Shown here piece after piece: positions 39,201 through 44,559 of a stretch of DNA of 64,000 bases. Both the position numbers and the translations under genes were made by a program. Source of the DNA: Apolygus lucorum (taxonomy: Eukaryota; Arthropoda; Insecta; Hemiptera; Miridae); assembly GCA_009739505.2 (NCBI GenBank), contig CM019176.2, positions 53,474,924 through 53,538,923 on the forward strand, in the 5' to 3' direction. Within the stretch, counting starts at the first letter, position 1. Each line of letters begins with the position of its first letter. The notes beneath the pieces were generated by a model. That model did no database searches and was not told the DNA's origin. It saw nothing but the letters and a program-made list of their open reading frames with translations.

Positions 39201-41949
39201 ATACAATGCACTAAGCAGCCATCTTGCCTCAAAGAATCCATCCTGAATTGCTCCAAATTTTTTTTTAGTGGGGCGATTGCTATTTGTCTATTGACTTCTG
39301 TTCAAGTATTTATAACGCTCATAATTTATTGTATACCTCCGCACGTTTTCCATACGAATCAAAATCTTTCATCCGTTTCCAGGATTATTGGGAAAACCTG
39401 TACACACCAACGGACCTCAGTGCCATCAAATTCGAGCATTGGGGAACTGCAATCAACACCCGCGTCACGAAATTCGAGCTCAAACGAAACGAAATCAAAG
39501 AAAGAACCATAGCTCTGCATGTAGGTTCATCATTCATGTGGTGTTTCATTTATTGATCCGTCATTTTTAGAGTTATTCATATTCATCCATGTCTTTAATG
39601 TATCAACAGAACGAAATCGTGGACGAACTAATTCGGCAGAAAAAAGGTGGGCATGTAGCCACCGATCTTCGCCTCTTTCCTTCACCCGAAATGGTCAAGG
39701 TATGTTCAAAATAATTTGTTTCAAACGTGGGATAAAGTTAATTTCGGTAGAAAGGAAGATAAAATCTAAATTCCGAATTTAGGTACGTGTGTTTTGGAAC
39801 TTAGGGATCAAGGTAACCTAAAGATCACTTAGAAGTAAGGTAGTTACCTTATTACCTTCAGTTGTAGAAATTTAATAGACAATATAAATGTCTCTGGAAC
39901 TTCAAACTTTTGCAATTTTGACCGACTTCAAAACCGCCTTAGATGCGGAGGAGGAGGTACTCTTTCAAACCTATCTGAATAAAGCTTGGTTCACATAGGT
40001 GCGTAATGTCTGTAATGCATAGTTCGTAATTGGATGCTATTGGCTGGAGCCAATTGATGGGGCGGGACTGATATTTGCAGATGTCAACTTTTGGAGCAGT
40101 GTAGCGTTTTGAAAAATTGGGTACTTTACGCTTTACGGACAAACTTCGGTAAAATTCGTAACAACCTCTTGTCGTTTATTGACGAAACAACCCTAATCAT
40201 TGTTTTGTTTTGGAAACAATTCTGCGCAGAATTGTTTCTGCGTAGAATTGCTTCTACACAATCGTGTAATCAATCAGCCATGTAAATGCTTTTACGCACT
40301 TTCTGCATTACGGAACACCCCTACTTCTCTTCTTGCGCATTACGCATTAAGGTCTTTTACGCACCTATGTGAACCCAGCTTAAGTTGTAATGGGGAATTT
40401 GCCTCAATTTTAGATTCTGGAATTTCAAGTCAAATCCTATAATAGGGCCCTTGAATAACGTTTAACACCAGGAATACCCAACGGTAAAAAATTACCGTAG
40501 AAGAAAATGCCTAAACAAGTGAAGCCTCTGTCAAAAACTAATAAAATAAAATCATAAAGAAATAAATTAAATCACACTTACAATTTCTTTTACAAATTAA
40601 ATTGTTGCTTTTTGTTTTTGGTGGCTCCAAGGTTTTTAAAATCATATTTCTTGATCAGCATATCGTGATTTGAGTTTTTAAATGTTATCATGTAGTTTGG
40701 TTTATGTCAAAGTAATTATGATGCTCATTATACAATTTTATGCCTTGAACTATGAAAGACCTGTCATAAGGGTTCGTGGTATGTTTTGGTATTTCTAACA
40801 ATTTTGAAGCACTACGTGTATTTCGTGTTTCCTACCAGTTCTCCCGCCGGATCAGCCGTTCGGTAAGATCGGCAGGGTACCAAATTTTAAAAGCTTGAAA
40901 ATCATAATGAGGAATTTCACCGAATTCTGTTTGCATTTTCCTGAATAGTTAATGGTGTGGGATAGATGAAAATCGGGTTGATTTCGGAAAATAAGTCTCC
41001 TGTTATTTTTGGAAAACAATCAAAATTTATGATTAAAAAAAACAAAAAACAAAAAAAAAAAAACCGGAAAACGGACCTCTTTCACGTGAAGCGGGAACGC
41101 TCGCTGATTGGGCTGTTTGCATCGCCGTCTCCTCCCAGTGTTGCCAGATGGAACGACGAAATCGTGTTATCTAAGAGGAAAGTTATCAAACGAAAACAGG
41201 GAAATAATTTTCCCCATCTTACTTTTTCTTTTTTTTTCGGTTTTTTCGATTTCGATCTTTACTGGTTTTGTGACATGTTGCATCTGAGGACTATAGATTT
41301 CTCGATCTCAGCGCTTCAAGCGGCTGTGAATGAACTATTCCAGGATGACGTCATACTCCCGGTTTTTTTAAACGTTCATATTTTCTACACTGTTTTGTTT
41401 ATTCGTAAATTAGGAAGTACGGGCTGAAAGTTTGCCTTGGGGGTTTTTGAGGTGCTGAATCCGATTTTGGGGTCAAAAATAGGAAATTTCGACATAGTGA
41501 AATTCCTCATAGAGAGAGAGAGAGAAATATCTCTTATCTACTGTCTGGTTCCGATTACTTTAACCGATTAATTTGTTTTTCAAGTCCAAGAAGAAAGTAG
41601 AACTGGTAGGAAACTGCGGCCTGGGAACATACTCGACGGGAGAAAAGTAGGGCTGGTCCTATGTAACGCGGTTGTGCTTTACGGCCTAGTCATACCTGAG
41701 CACACCGGACTCCTTTGTGGCCGGAAAGTCTGGTCGAGTAACTGGAACCAGGCAGTCACTGGAACACCTAGACTAAAACGCCCCTTGTTTTTGCAGGCTG
41801 CCCAAAATTCGGAATGGGTGGAAATGTGCGAAATTACTCTACGCACCGCCGACCCGGAAATTGCTGGGAAGATCATCCCCCTAAAAGTGGACATCCCAAC
41901 TTTCAACCAAATCCGCAACAAGCTCTACGAGATGGTCAATCCTGTATAG
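9109..41949 (+). CDS. DCTN1: Dynactin subunit 1 (p150Glued), 5'-partial, 22 exons
   Basis: The gene encodes the large shoulder/arm subunit of dynactin, which links cytoplasmic dynein to cargo and microtubules. The 22 exons listed below sum to 3,562 bases, giving one continuous frame of 1,186 residues plus stop after a single leading base of a split codon. Order along the protein: Ser/Lys/Arg-rich linker (1-94), the GFVETLKPQFTPGQ segment (96-109), CC1 (about 125-475), inter-coil domain with the MPDSFL and LLLMPRL motifs (482-830), CC2 (835-960), tail (968-1186). The length and order match metazoan p150. Only the N-terminal CAP-Gly module (roughly 100-130 residues) is missing; it must be coded left of the window or in exons I failed to find. 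Early introns are kilobases long and full of mobile elements, while later ones are often about 80-150 bases. Confidence 0.95.
9233..12681. other. Large DCTN1 intron with few clear elements
   Basis: The intron runs from the GTAAAATC donor to the TTACAG acceptor. It contains a TATA-type promoter-like string (9689-9696), a C-run near 10780, and a fragment at 12318-12410 shared with the fold-back at 5336-5670. I see no other gene. The open frames at 10879-11302 and 11822-12415 resemble no family. Confidence 0.5.
9689..9696 (+). promoter_or_regulatory. TATA-box-like string in DCTN1 intron
   Basis: TATAAAAG lies about 30 bases upstream of a TCATGCAGTTT initiator-like site, after a GT-rich and CCCTCC-rich stretch. 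This could be a solo LTR promoter or an internal promoter. Mammalian DCTN1 makes a p135 form without CAP-Gly, so an internal start is conceivable, but nothing here proves it. Confidence 0.25.
12682..12777 (+). CDS. DCTN1: DCTN1 exon B (basic linker, residues 42-73)
   Basis: Acceptor GTTACAG, donor GTAATTTT. The 96 bases are in phase 0 at both ends. It encodes a Lys/Arg/Thr/Pro-rich segment (KTPTSASKVKTG, STPRRTSKTS) that continues the microtubule-binding basic linker. Confidence 0.85.
12778..13870. other. DCTN1 intron, no element resolved
   Basis: The intron starts at a GTAATTTT donor after exon B. AT-rich sequence follows, with no supported gene or repeat until the inverted structure beginning at 13875. 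Confidence 0.4.
13875..14887. mobile_element. Inverted-arm element, possibly Penelope-like
   Basis: Arms 13875-13983 and 14779-14887 are inverted copies of about 109 bases with some differences. Each arm contains CTGAAGA, a self-complementary GATGT...ACATC hairpin and GAAA, in the order seen in hammerhead-ribozyme cores carried by Penelope-like elements (known family feature). The space between has a direct repeat of about 40 bases (14263-14302 and 14519-14558), purine-rich runs and two CCACGTGG sites. No reverse transcriptase remains. The class is an inference from arm layout and motif. Confidence 0.45.
14263..14558. repeat. Pair of ~40-bp direct repeats
   Basis: The string beginning AGTAAATAATTTAGCAATAA occurs at 14263-14302 and again at 14519-14558 with one base changed. 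The two copies bracket a G-rich tract. They lie inside the possible Penelope-like element. Confidence 0.75.
15368..16011. repeat. Fold-back element of about 640 bp
   Basis: Arms 15368-15477 and 15899-16011 pair in inverse orientation (GAGCATCTAGGGAG with CTCCCTAGATGCTC; GATAAGAGAGATAACGTA with its near complement). The middle carries no recognisable gene. It lies in the DCTN1 intron between exons B and C. Confidence 0.75.
16083..16320. repeat. Short direct repeats around ~200 bp
   Basis: TTTATGTCTTT followed by TTGGCACA, a run of A and AAAGCGTTA occurs near 16083 and again near 16279. The enclosed sequence includes GATGGTCCCCTATGA, a phrase found in the dispersed family at 62.4-63.8 kb. It is probably a degraded insertion. 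Confidence 0.45.
17046..17595 (+). pseudogene. RNase H/C-terminal fragment of a non-LTR retrotransposon
   Basis: The frame reads an RNase H end, QWVPSHCQIGGNEKADALS, the classical pattern of jockey-type elements. It is followed after frameshifts by a cysteine/histidine tail (around 17400-17490, CPFEDMTSQHLDTC) and ends near a short A-run at 17590-17600. Only the 3' end of the element is present, as expected of 5'-truncated target-primed insertions. It sits inside the left part of the TIR transposon. Confidence 0.8.
17682..17936 (-). pseudogene. Transposase C-terminal fragment
   Basis: An 84-residue stretch holds the CDFFLWG motif, then PLEQLKDAI and a final helix ending at a stop. This is the usual last part of an insect mariner-like/DDE transposase around its third catalytic residue. 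The upstream catalytic aspartates are absent because of an internal deletion between here and 17968. Confidence 0.75.
17968..18252 (-). pseudogene. Transposase DNA-binding region, downstream of copia insertion
   Basis: The minus strand encodes RDKILWRVTNFKETGNV, then a Lys-rich hinge, a RTPENVE motif and a second helix-turn-helix ending DLKF. This matches the two-HTH layout of the same transposase family. The frame continues directly from 22667 when the copia element and one GATAT are left out. Confidence 0.75.
18248..18252 (+). repeat. Target-site duplication GATAT (left)
   Basis: GATAT borders the 5' LTR here and the 3' LTR at 22667-22671. The split transposase frame is in register if only one copy is counted, so this is a true 5-bp copia target duplication. 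Confidence 0.9.
18253..18441 (+). repeat. 5' LTR of copia element
   Basis: 189 bp beginning TATTGAAGAAATATTG and ending CTAACTTCAATT, with the short inverted ends TTGAAG/CTTCAA. I see no difference from the 3' LTR at 22478-22666. A CACGTG palindrome lies inside. Confidence 0.92.
18442..18453 (+). other. Primer-binding site, copia type
   Basis: GGTTATGGGACC directly follows the 5' LTR. It matches, in 11 of 12 bases as I recall the tRNA, the complement of the anticodon region of initiator tRNA-Met. Drosophila copia also primes from a cleaved half of this tRNA instead of its 3' end. Confidence 0.75.
18514..22470 (+). CDS. Copia gag-pol polyprotein, 1,318 aa, intact
   Basis: One frame carries all parts needed for retrotransposition. 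Gag with the copia-type capsid region (about 1-230) is followed by a zinc knuckle from C240 (CFICKKDDHFKKDC), aspartic protease with D298-S-G, the integrase His/Cys segment from H443, integrase catalytic D502, D565 and E601 (35 residues between the last two), reverse transcriptase with FVDD at 1006-1009, and RNase H with D1166 and E1207. No stop or frameshift was seen. The order protease-integrase-RT-RNase H is diagnostic of Ty1/copia. Confidence 0.97.
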   Translation: MMSETEVKLDKLRNATEWPTWKFQISVILNSMEVEGKNLLEIVTTPRPTVDQVGAAGDAVVPGADLNAWKKADSKAQRIIVTSIHTTLMTHIMTCTSSKEMWDRLSSVFEHRSEAAIHMEHQKFYEYKKKSSDSISEHVAKVEEICHRLAILGEPVTDSAKITKILMTLPASYNHFFSAWESTPKDLRTVSNLTTRLITEESRIISQQKSPDSEAAFTAKQRWYKNVDEKFQNSNWKKECFICKKDDHFKKDCPQYWRNRQNQDKSGNDERKRGTGSAFVTCLAEMTDFSDKNGWYVDSGASHHMSSRREWFGGFEQLPDKIPVILGNGQIIHAEGRGFINIEAYGNGKWTERHLAGVLYVPGLAVNLFSTGSALDKGLRMFADRDSCEFKLNGEVVAIGLRKNSLYKLKFKVKKSEYDEDSNDDEQLEQGCALQAEDVGVWHQRMCHQNVKHVKDVLNKNNIKYKDDISGCEDCAVGKHPRQPFPISETNTKKPGEIIHSDLAGPMEEVSLGGSRYFLLFKDDFSRFKEVFFLSTKSEVAEKLNIFLKRFQNLFCRDINVLRTDNGLEYVNQEVKNLLDERGIRHQRTVRYTPQQNGAVEREIRTIVEAARTLLYAKDLPIKFWAEAVNTAVYVLNRTGTSSKLNVSPFELWYNKKPVLSHLRVFGSEVFVHVPKQRRKKWDKKSEKGYFVGYSETVKGYRVWLENEGIVSSRDVIFQEDKKCKNTEMVEKTEKVVMRFFEREGQQLNTNENEEDPDRRGEQNQVLHENDESEAVEPRYDLRDRAAIQPPLRYQALAATTAVSTHESFEPHTYREAVSCDEADKWKVAMDEEMDALKENQTWKLMDLPDGREPLDNRWVFKIKRKADGTPDRYKARLVVRGFTQQYGVDYEQTFSPVVKYDSVRLIMSIAAERRLLLKQFDVSTAFLNGFVSEEIYMTQPPGYEDGSGRICKLQRSLYGLKQAPRCWNERLSQTLKDFELEVSKVDPCVFYTKPTEDRILILAIFVDDGLIAATHEDDLEKLVNHLGTEFKIKVVVFKFYLGMEVFVKEDGSIFMNQKGYIEKILKKFNMETCNSVSTPAEKMEIGGNETVGVPYREVIGSLLYLSLVSRPDITYAVGHLSQFLEKPSEAHWKAAKRVLRYLRGTKEHGLSFTEQKCNEMFCYSDADYASDVSDRRSVSGYVILLGGCAIVWGSSKQKCVALSTTESEYIAAGNAVKEILWLKTLWEELTHEEGRSQPRLYMDNQSAIRLVKNPEFHKRTKHVDVRYHFIRQHYQEKVFDLEYVPTTDQLADIFTKPLGKDKFRRFRGQLGVSDQSQ
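22471..22477 (+). other. Polypurine tract of copia element
   Basis: GTGGGGG lies immediately before the 3' LTR and just after the TAA stop. This is the expected site for plus-strand DNA priming. Confidence 0.75.
22478..22666 (+). repeat. 3' LTR of copia element
   Basis: 189 bp, identical by eye to 18253-18441 and followed by the GATAT duplication at 22667-22671. Confidence 0.92.
22667..22773 (-). pseudogene. Transposase N-terminus, upstream of copia insertion
   Basis: The minus strand starts MVWTTEERVYAVTLF and continues to a RAHFAI stretch, the first helix-turn-helix of the mariner-like transposase family. The copia element begins within this helix region. Beyond the insertion the frame resumes at 18252. 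Confidence 0.8.
23045..23309. repeat. Fold-back MITE of about 265 bp
   Basis: The outer arms TTTTTAATCGAAAGTAGACT and its near complement at 23290-23309, then CTAGAAGGTCGCGG (right) with CCGCGACCTTCTAG (left), then ATGATGTCA/TGACGTCAT, pair around a GC-rich loop near 23165-23195. No coding capacity. It lies in the DCTN1 intron between exons B and C. Confidence 0.8.
23845..23907 (+). CDS. DCTN1: DCTN1 exon C (63 bp, residues 74-94), likely GC donor
   Basis: Acceptor TTTTTGAAG, then 21 codons reading an acidic/Pro-rich peptide (DSKDEGEKVPPEASPGPEG). A GT five bases earlier (GGGA|GTGAGG) would leave the wrong phase for exon D and bring an early stop. GAG|GCAAGC gives phase 0, so a GC-AG intron is the consistent reading. 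The exon is small and weakly supported; it may also be alternative. Confidence 0.5.
24420..25200. other. DCTN1 intron, nothing recognised
   Basis: No exon, RNA gene or element was supported. The stretch borders the 3' end of the antisense retroelement on its right. Confidence 0.4.
25460..26716 (-). pseudogene. R2-like non-LTR retroelement, 5'-truncated C-terminal part
   Basis: A 418-residue frame holds the region after the reverse transcriptase. A thumb-like segment (about 1-240) is followed by a zinc knuckle of the form C-x2-C-x8-H-x4-C (CRACWSGNEHLYHVVQLC), then a restriction-like endonuclease with KKPD, 13 residues and D. These are hallmarks of the R2 group. The frame itself is open, but the reverse transcriptase is missing, so the copy is dead on arrival. 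It sits antisense in a DCTN1 intron. The probable 3' UTR runs to about 25200. Confidence 0.85.
26720..28138. other. DCTN1 intron, AT-rich
   Basis: No gene or element recognised before the GTGCAG acceptor of exon D. Confidence 0.4.
28139..28322 (+). CDS. DCTN1: DCTN1 exon D (GFVETLKPQF segment and start of CC1)
   Basis: Acceptor GGGTGCAG, donor GTACGTGC, phase 0 in and phase 1 out. It encodes TGFVETLKPQFTPGQ, strongly conserved in insect p150Glued, then a Pro/Thr linker and the first heptads of CC1 ending KLETMR. Confidence 0.93.
28444..28667 (+). CDS. DCTN1: DCTN1 exon E (CC1)
   Basis: Acceptor TCCTCAG, donor GTAAATCC. It encodes Glu/Lys-rich coiled coil with EMADIADTLEMATLDKEM, the most conserved CC1 motif in p150 proteins. 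Confidence 0.95.
28749..28951 (+). CDS. DCTN1: DCTN1 exon F (CC1)
   Basis: Acceptor ATTTTTAG, donor GTAGGTTT. It continues the coiled coil (AESLQKDLEQAQERIEELE) to KLKDTLVR, the CC1 hairpin region. Phase 2 out. Confidence 0.95.
29076..29235 (+). CDS. DCTN1: DCTN1 exon G (CC1)
   Basis: Acceptor GGATTTAG, donor GTAAGTTC. It encodes LRDLSAHEKHEKQK and further coil. The intron on its right is under 90 bases. Confidence 0.95.
29323..29529 (+). CDS. DCTN1: DCTN1 exon H (CC1B)
   Basis: Acceptor TGTAATAG, donor GTTAGATA. It begins VDAALGAEEMAETLG, a signature block of CC1B, and continues through ELEEAVMELEELQDVND. Confidence 0.95.
29615..29797 (+). CDS. DCTN1: DCTN1 exon I (end of CC1)
   Basis: Acceptor TTGTTAG, donor GTTTGTCA. 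The coil ends in a Ser-rich turn and EMLDFK, which precedes the inter-coil domain. Confidence 0.93.
30045..30177 (+). CDS. DCTN1: DCTN1 exon J (inter-coil domain start)
   Basis: Acceptor CATTTCAG, donor GTAAGCAG. It encodes MFAETKAHARAIELELR and LVSFMPDSFL, both diagnostic of the p150 inter-coil domain. Phase 1 out. Confidence 0.96.
30276..30590 (+). repeat. Dispersed repeat, copy 2 (GGTCCAGTTCC family)
   Basis: Opposite orientation to 1535-1986 and shorter. It begins within 80 bases of the exon J donor and lies wholly in the DCTN1 intron. A third, more degraded piece lies near 31255-31350. Confidence 0.6.
30738..31180. repeat. Direct repeats of ~70 bp in DCTN1 intron
   Basis: ACAAAATCTCGAATTTTGAG with ATCGTCTTT and AAAGTCTTTGACCGTC occurs at about 30740-30795 and again at about 31128-31172. 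The word CTCGAATTTTGAG is itself nearly palindromic. No function inferred. Confidence 0.6.
31499..31672. mobile_element. 174-bp MITE, GAGAGTTTTTG ends, TA target
   Basis: The left end is GAGAGTTTTTGC and the right end CAACAAAAACTCTC, flanked by TA at 31497-31498 and 31673-31674. The same terminal 12-mer caps the 2.1 kb element at 51919-54026, so both belong to one TIR family. It lies just upstream of DCTN1 exon K. Confidence 0.75.
31740..31921 (+). CDS. DCTN1: DCTN1 exon K (inter-coil domain)
   Basis: Acceptor TATTCCAG, donor GTATGCCA. It encodes GDSDAIMLVLLMPRLLAKC, equivalent to the conserved LLLMPRL block in p150. Confidence 0.95.
32345..32482 (+). CDS. DCTN1: DCTN1 exon L (inter-coil domain)
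   Basis: Acceptor ACATTTCAG, donor GTAATTTA. 46 codons, phase 0 at both ends. It contains YPDMAQQEKALDGYIEML, matching the p150 region YPEMSxHERxLD. Confidence 0.94.
32628..32825 (+). CDS. DCTN1: DCTN1 exon M (inter-coil domain)
   Basis: Acceptor TATTTCAG, donor GTACAGTC. It encodes VDENLSTDSLEKIVNYF, corresponding to the DETVNVEPLTKAIKYY block of p150. Confidence 0.94.
32944..33145 (+). CDS. DCTN1: DCTN1 exon N (inter-coil domain)
   Basis: Acceptor CTGTACAG, donor GTAAAGCT. It contains RLQVRQVRRRADISD, equivalent to the conserved RQFCKKIRRRM site. Phase 1 out. Confidence 0.94.
33240..33500 (+). repeat. Dispersed GGTCCCCTATGA family, DCTN1 intron copy
   Basis: It contains GGGAACCATCTACA, CGCTTGCGCAGAGGC and AATCCTTGAAAATGTCATC twice, matching the family at 62.4-63.8 kb. 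It is degraded, with no coding capacity. Confidence 0.55.
33511..34681. mobile_element. Possible hAT-like non-autonomous element
   Basis: The left end CAGTGGCGGCTCC followed by GGGGGTGCACGG is typical of hAT elements, and the right side ends CCCGCCACTG. The two tips are complementary over nine bases. No 8-bp target duplication was found, and the interior has no transposase. Confidence 0.4.
35326..35531 (+). CDS. DCTN1: DCTN1 exon O (end of inter-coil domain)
   Basis: Acceptor AATTTCAG, donor GTGAGTGC. It follows an intron of about 2.2 kb that holds two repeats. It encodes SKLAELLKQSFDKHYD and a predicted helical stretch leading to CC2. Confidence 0.92.
35677..35898 (+). CDS. DCTN1: DCTN1 exon P (CC2)
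   Basis: Acceptor TCAACAG, donor GTACCTTT. It encodes EEPPLVLRARKVKEDL and charged heptads, matching the PPVELRAAALRAEI entry to CC2 in p150. Confidence 0.95.
36299..36643. repeat. 12-bp target duplication around a SINE
   Basis: ACAATGGAGCTA occurs at 36299-36310 and again at 36632-36643, exactly bracketing the insertion at 36311-36631. This is a target-primed retroposition footprint. Confidence 0.88.
36311..36631 (+). mobile_element. tRNA-derived SINE, about 320 bp
   Basis: The head contains GGTTCAAGGCTC at 36393-36404, close to a polymerase III box B. It is followed by a GC-rich body (GGCGGTGAGGCAATGGGAAG) and a 3' tail of TTTAC repeats. A perfect 12-bp target duplication flanks it. Box A is not clear. 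It lies in a DCTN1 intron, sense strand, about 110 bases before exon Q. Confidence 0.8.
36756..36933 (+). CDS. DCTN1: DCTN1 exon Q (CC2)
   Basis: Acceptor ACTTTCAG, donor GTAAGTCT. It encodes RRKEKEFEETMDHLQKDID, almost the same as the RKKEKEFEETMDALQADID block of vertebrate p150; this is the clearest identifier of the gene. Confidence 0.97.
37126..37328 (+). CDS. DCTN1: DCTN1 exon R (post-CC2 linker)
   Basis: Acceptor TTTCCAG, donor GTGAGTTA. It contains a glycine run (seven Gly) coded by GGA/GGG repeats, then SALLINEVKHLKSLV, equivalent to SPLLLQQISAMRLHI of p150. Confidence 0.94.
37415..37489 (+). CDS. DCTN1: DCTN1 exon S (25 codons)
   Basis: Acceptor CATTGCAG, donor GTAAATAT. A small phase 0 exon coding a short helix (MKRIDELQKKLKQLEK). 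Confidence 0.9.
37490..39382. other. DCTN1 intron with minisatellite
   Basis: About 1.9 kb between exons S and T. It holds a partial copy of the 620-bp dispersed repeat (about 38045-38290) and the 65-bp minisatellite listed next. Confidence 0.7.
38444..39159 (+). repeat. 65-bp minisatellite, 11 units
   Basis: Units start GTCGCATACCCCTCTGG at 38444, 38510, 38575 and every 65 bases to 39095. The first unit has one extra base. Units differ at only a few positions (GTCTGGTCAGG versus GTCTGTTCAGG, CCGGGT versus CCAGGT), so the array expanded recently. Because 65 is not a multiple of three and the unit lacks plus-strand stops, all three plus frames are open for hundreds of bases; this is an arithmetic effect, not a gene. 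It is GC-rich against AT-rich surroundings. Confidence 0.95.
39383..39520 (+). CDS. DCTN1: DCTN1 exon T (C-terminal tail)
   Basis: Acceptor GTTTCCAG, donor GTAGGTTC. 46 codons including YWENLYTPTDLSAIKFEHW, then a charged helix. Confidence 0.88.
39610..39699 (+). CDS. DCTN1: DCTN1 exon U (C-terminal tail)
   Basis: Acceptor ATCAACAG, donor GTATGTTC. 30 codons with GGHVATDLRLFPSPEMVK, aligning with the VPTDFATFPSSAFLRA segment of p150. Confidence 0.92.
39700..41796. other. Last DCTN1 intron
   Basis: About 2.1 kb. It contains a copy of the ~600-bp segment shared with 61791-62375 (40907-41510) and an (AG)n run near 41513. No gene is supported. Confidence 0.6.
40907..41510 (+). repeat. ~600-bp dispersed segment, copy 1
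   Basis: The tips are ATGAGGAATTTCAC and GTGAAATTCCTCAT, inverted over 14 bases. The whole matches 61791-62375 in inverse orientation, including a conserved start MKIGLISENKSPVIFG and RERSLIGLF in the same frame (frame at 40966). No target duplication is clear, and sequence outside copy 2 has its own relatives near 34870, so it may be part of a larger element. Confidence 0.65.
41797..41949 (+). CDS. DCTN1: DCTN1 exon V (C-terminus and stop)
   Basis: Acceptor TTTTGCAG. 50 codons and TAG, ending in a segment with FNQIRNKLYEMV, like the C-terminal LTQEQLHQLHSRLI of p150. This closes the frame. Confidence 0.92.
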   Translation, partial: AAQNSEWVEMCEITLRTADPEIAGKIIPLKVDIPTFNQIRNKLYEMVNPV

Positions 41950-42216
41950 ATGAGTAACGTTTCGTATGAGTTCCTCAAAATCATCTTAGTCGAGCGACAG
42001 CGTTAACCTGATTCAAATTTGATTTTTTTCAAACAACGTATGTGTCTCCCTTGACATTGTCATCATAGTTTGTTGAATCTTGGTTTTTATAATTCTATTA
42101 CGATCTTTTATATTTTATTATTGTTTGCTCCTGCTTCTAACATTAACTGTGATCGTTTAATTTCTTGTACAATCGCTTCAACGTTAACTCCCTTCCTCGT
42201 ACTTTGCTTTAATCGA

Positions 42217-42222
42217 AATAAA
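42217..42222 (+). terminator. DCTN1: DCTN1 polyadenylation signal AATAAA
   Basis: AATAAA lies 268 bases after the DCTN1 stop and is followed by a T-rich stretch. It is the first good signal after the stop codon. Confidence 0.65.
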
Positions 42223-42239
42223 ATTTTTTTCAACGCTGA

Positions 42240-44300
42240 ATTCCCCCAAACTCGTCTTTTTTTTCATCTTTTACCGTTTTTTGTGGCTTGCTGAAAAGCC
42301 TCAACATTTTTGATGGGGTTGAAACGTGTTGAAAATGTCTTCGTTGAAATCCGTTTTGATTCCAAAAAAACCCCTGAGAAGACAATAAAACCATGGCTTT
42401 TCCATCAATAATACCTACCAGCCATGTCATCGGCGACGTAGTGCACAACTAGTTAGATTTCGGCGTCGAACAAAAATAGCTTCATTTTTGGTTGCAACAT
42501 TTAGGCTTACATACAAGTGTTTTTCCACGCTGGAAAGCAGGGACTTATGAGCGGTTGAAAAAAGTTGAGATTTTCAAGATTTGACAATTTTTCCTCTTCA
42601 AGTTCATTTTTCACCCGTTTTGCCTATTCAAAAATGTTGGTTCTCTGTCAGGGAGATAGGAAATTTAACGCTCTTTCCAATGGTATCGTCGATTTTGAGT
42701 TTATCTAGTAAATTGACGGAGTTATTAACATTTTAATGATCCAAGGTCGAAACACGAAAAAAATCTTAAAAGTGAAAAAGTCAGATTTTAAGGGGGCTAA
42801 AAAAGTCAAGCGTGGGTTTGGGTGTTTCACGTTGAATGCAGAAGTGATCTTCTAAGTACTAGAGAGTTACAGCAACATTTGGAACCTGTTTAGACGTGAG
42901 AAGCTGCTAGGGCGAGCATCGAGTGGATGCTAACTTTCCGACGTGAGTCTCACGTCCATCTTGTGATTGACGTTGCTTTAGATTTTTCAACACTCCATAG
43001 GTAACGTCAACTCAATCCTGCGGTTTTGTTTTTGTTGAACCGATAAAGGAAAACAGGAAGGAAAATATAAGGAAATCAATGAAGTACGCTCGTTTATTAC
43101 CCAAAATAATCGTAAAAGTATAAATAAATAAATGCAAAATGAATGTGAGCACCTCATCATGCATTTCAGTCCATTCCCTTGTCTGAGGAGTAGATGACAG
43201 ACAACCGAATTCAAAGAGATTGGTAGTTTATGATTGACCTCGGACTAATCAATCTTTTCGTATTATATTCCAATGTTACCTTTTCGAACTAAAATAAATA
43301 CGAAGTCGTTCAAACAGTAGAGGAAACTTGCCTTCAATGGGGAGAAATTGAGATCGATCGTCCAACTGATGTCATCAAGATCAAACATCCGCCATCCACA
43401 CTTCAGACGCCACAACAGACTGAAATGTATAAGGGAGCAATATTCACTTCAAGCGAAATGTATAAGGGATCAATTCTTCAATTCACTTTACCGGGACCCT
43501 GAAGATGAAGAACTTGCAAAGATTCACCGAAACTCTTCAAAACGAAAGAAACAGAATGATCAGCCGATTGACGGCGGCCATTAGCTCAGCCACAAAAACA
43601 AGGAGTTGACCTAGTAGGTTATCTCACGTCGAAAACGCGACTCTACAACGAAAACGCGAGAGGGCCTAGTAAACCATCTTCTGTGAGCCTCACGTCAAGC
43701 GCGAGGCTCGCGTTTTCGACGCGAGTCTCGCATTTTTGTAACGTATCTTGGCCCACTGTAACTCTCTACTATCTCTACTACCAACCAAAACCAACTGATG
43801 AAAGTCCAACTTATTACGTATTACTGCTGCGGTGCCAGGCTGATACCCAGTGGGGGGGGGGGGGGGGGGGGTGAACTCAAATTCGCATTTTTGGTTCTTA
43901 GACCATGAATTTTAAAATGCTGCTGAAAAAAGTTCCAGTTGTTCTTGAGGTAGAAAATTAAATACAAATTAATGTTATATCGCTTTCTGGTTGTAATTGA
44001 ATTAATCCTTGTCTAATGGGAATTCACTGGAATACAAGCATTAATAAAACTAATGATTATTATTACAGTTTTCATCAATATTTATCCTTACCTTGGTTCT
44101 TACACTTTTACAGTCAATGGTGCAATAAGTTTTTCTCTCGTCTGATTCATATTTCGTGAAATAGTCGTTACATTGTGAAACGAAAACAGTTCACGGAAAC
44201 ACTTTTTTTTTAGCAAGAACTGTTTGTTCAGAATCAAGAGCAATTTACCATTAACTTGGGAGCGTCTTTTATTCTCTCACGTCATAGTGGGAGTGTTATT
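42240..44300. other. Intergenic, degraded repeats
   Basis: About 42640-42780 resembles the fold-back at 7279-8533 (AGGTCGAAACACGAAAAAAATC). About 43600-43740 has inverted GAGGCTCGCGTTTTCGACGC-like words. A G-run lies at 43851-43870. No gene supported. Confidence 0.45.
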
Positions 44301-44309
44301 ACGACACAA

Positions 44310-44545
44310 TCTACGTGATCAATTGTCATGATGTAGAGTGGATGCTCTCGCGATAATGATGACGACCTCGAGCGGGCCCAATCTCCCTATCAAAGGTATT
44401 CATATTGGGTAAGGCCTGTTCTGTGGTCTCAATGGTCTGACAACCACCCAGAGAACATCCTGAATCAGGCGTTTCGCCGCACACCTCAATAATTCATCAA
44501 TTAGGTGAGTCTCGGGTTTACTAAGTACCTTTAGAACCTCCAATA
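44310..44545 (+). repeat. Segment duplicated at 47968-48285
   Basis: Shared words include TCTACGTGAT, CATGATGTAG, ATGATGA, GCCTGTTCTGTGGTCTCA, CGTTTCGCCGCA and CCTCAATAATTCA, followed by GTGAGTCTC. The pair shows moderate divergence. Function unknown. Confidence 0.6.
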
Positions 44546-44559
44546 CACCAACTTTACTC

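Noticed and set aside
38392..39246. 284-codon open frame, and two others overlapping it in the other plus frames
   Set aside because: These are products of the 65-bp minisatellite lacking plus-strand stops; the translations are three phases of one DNA unit.
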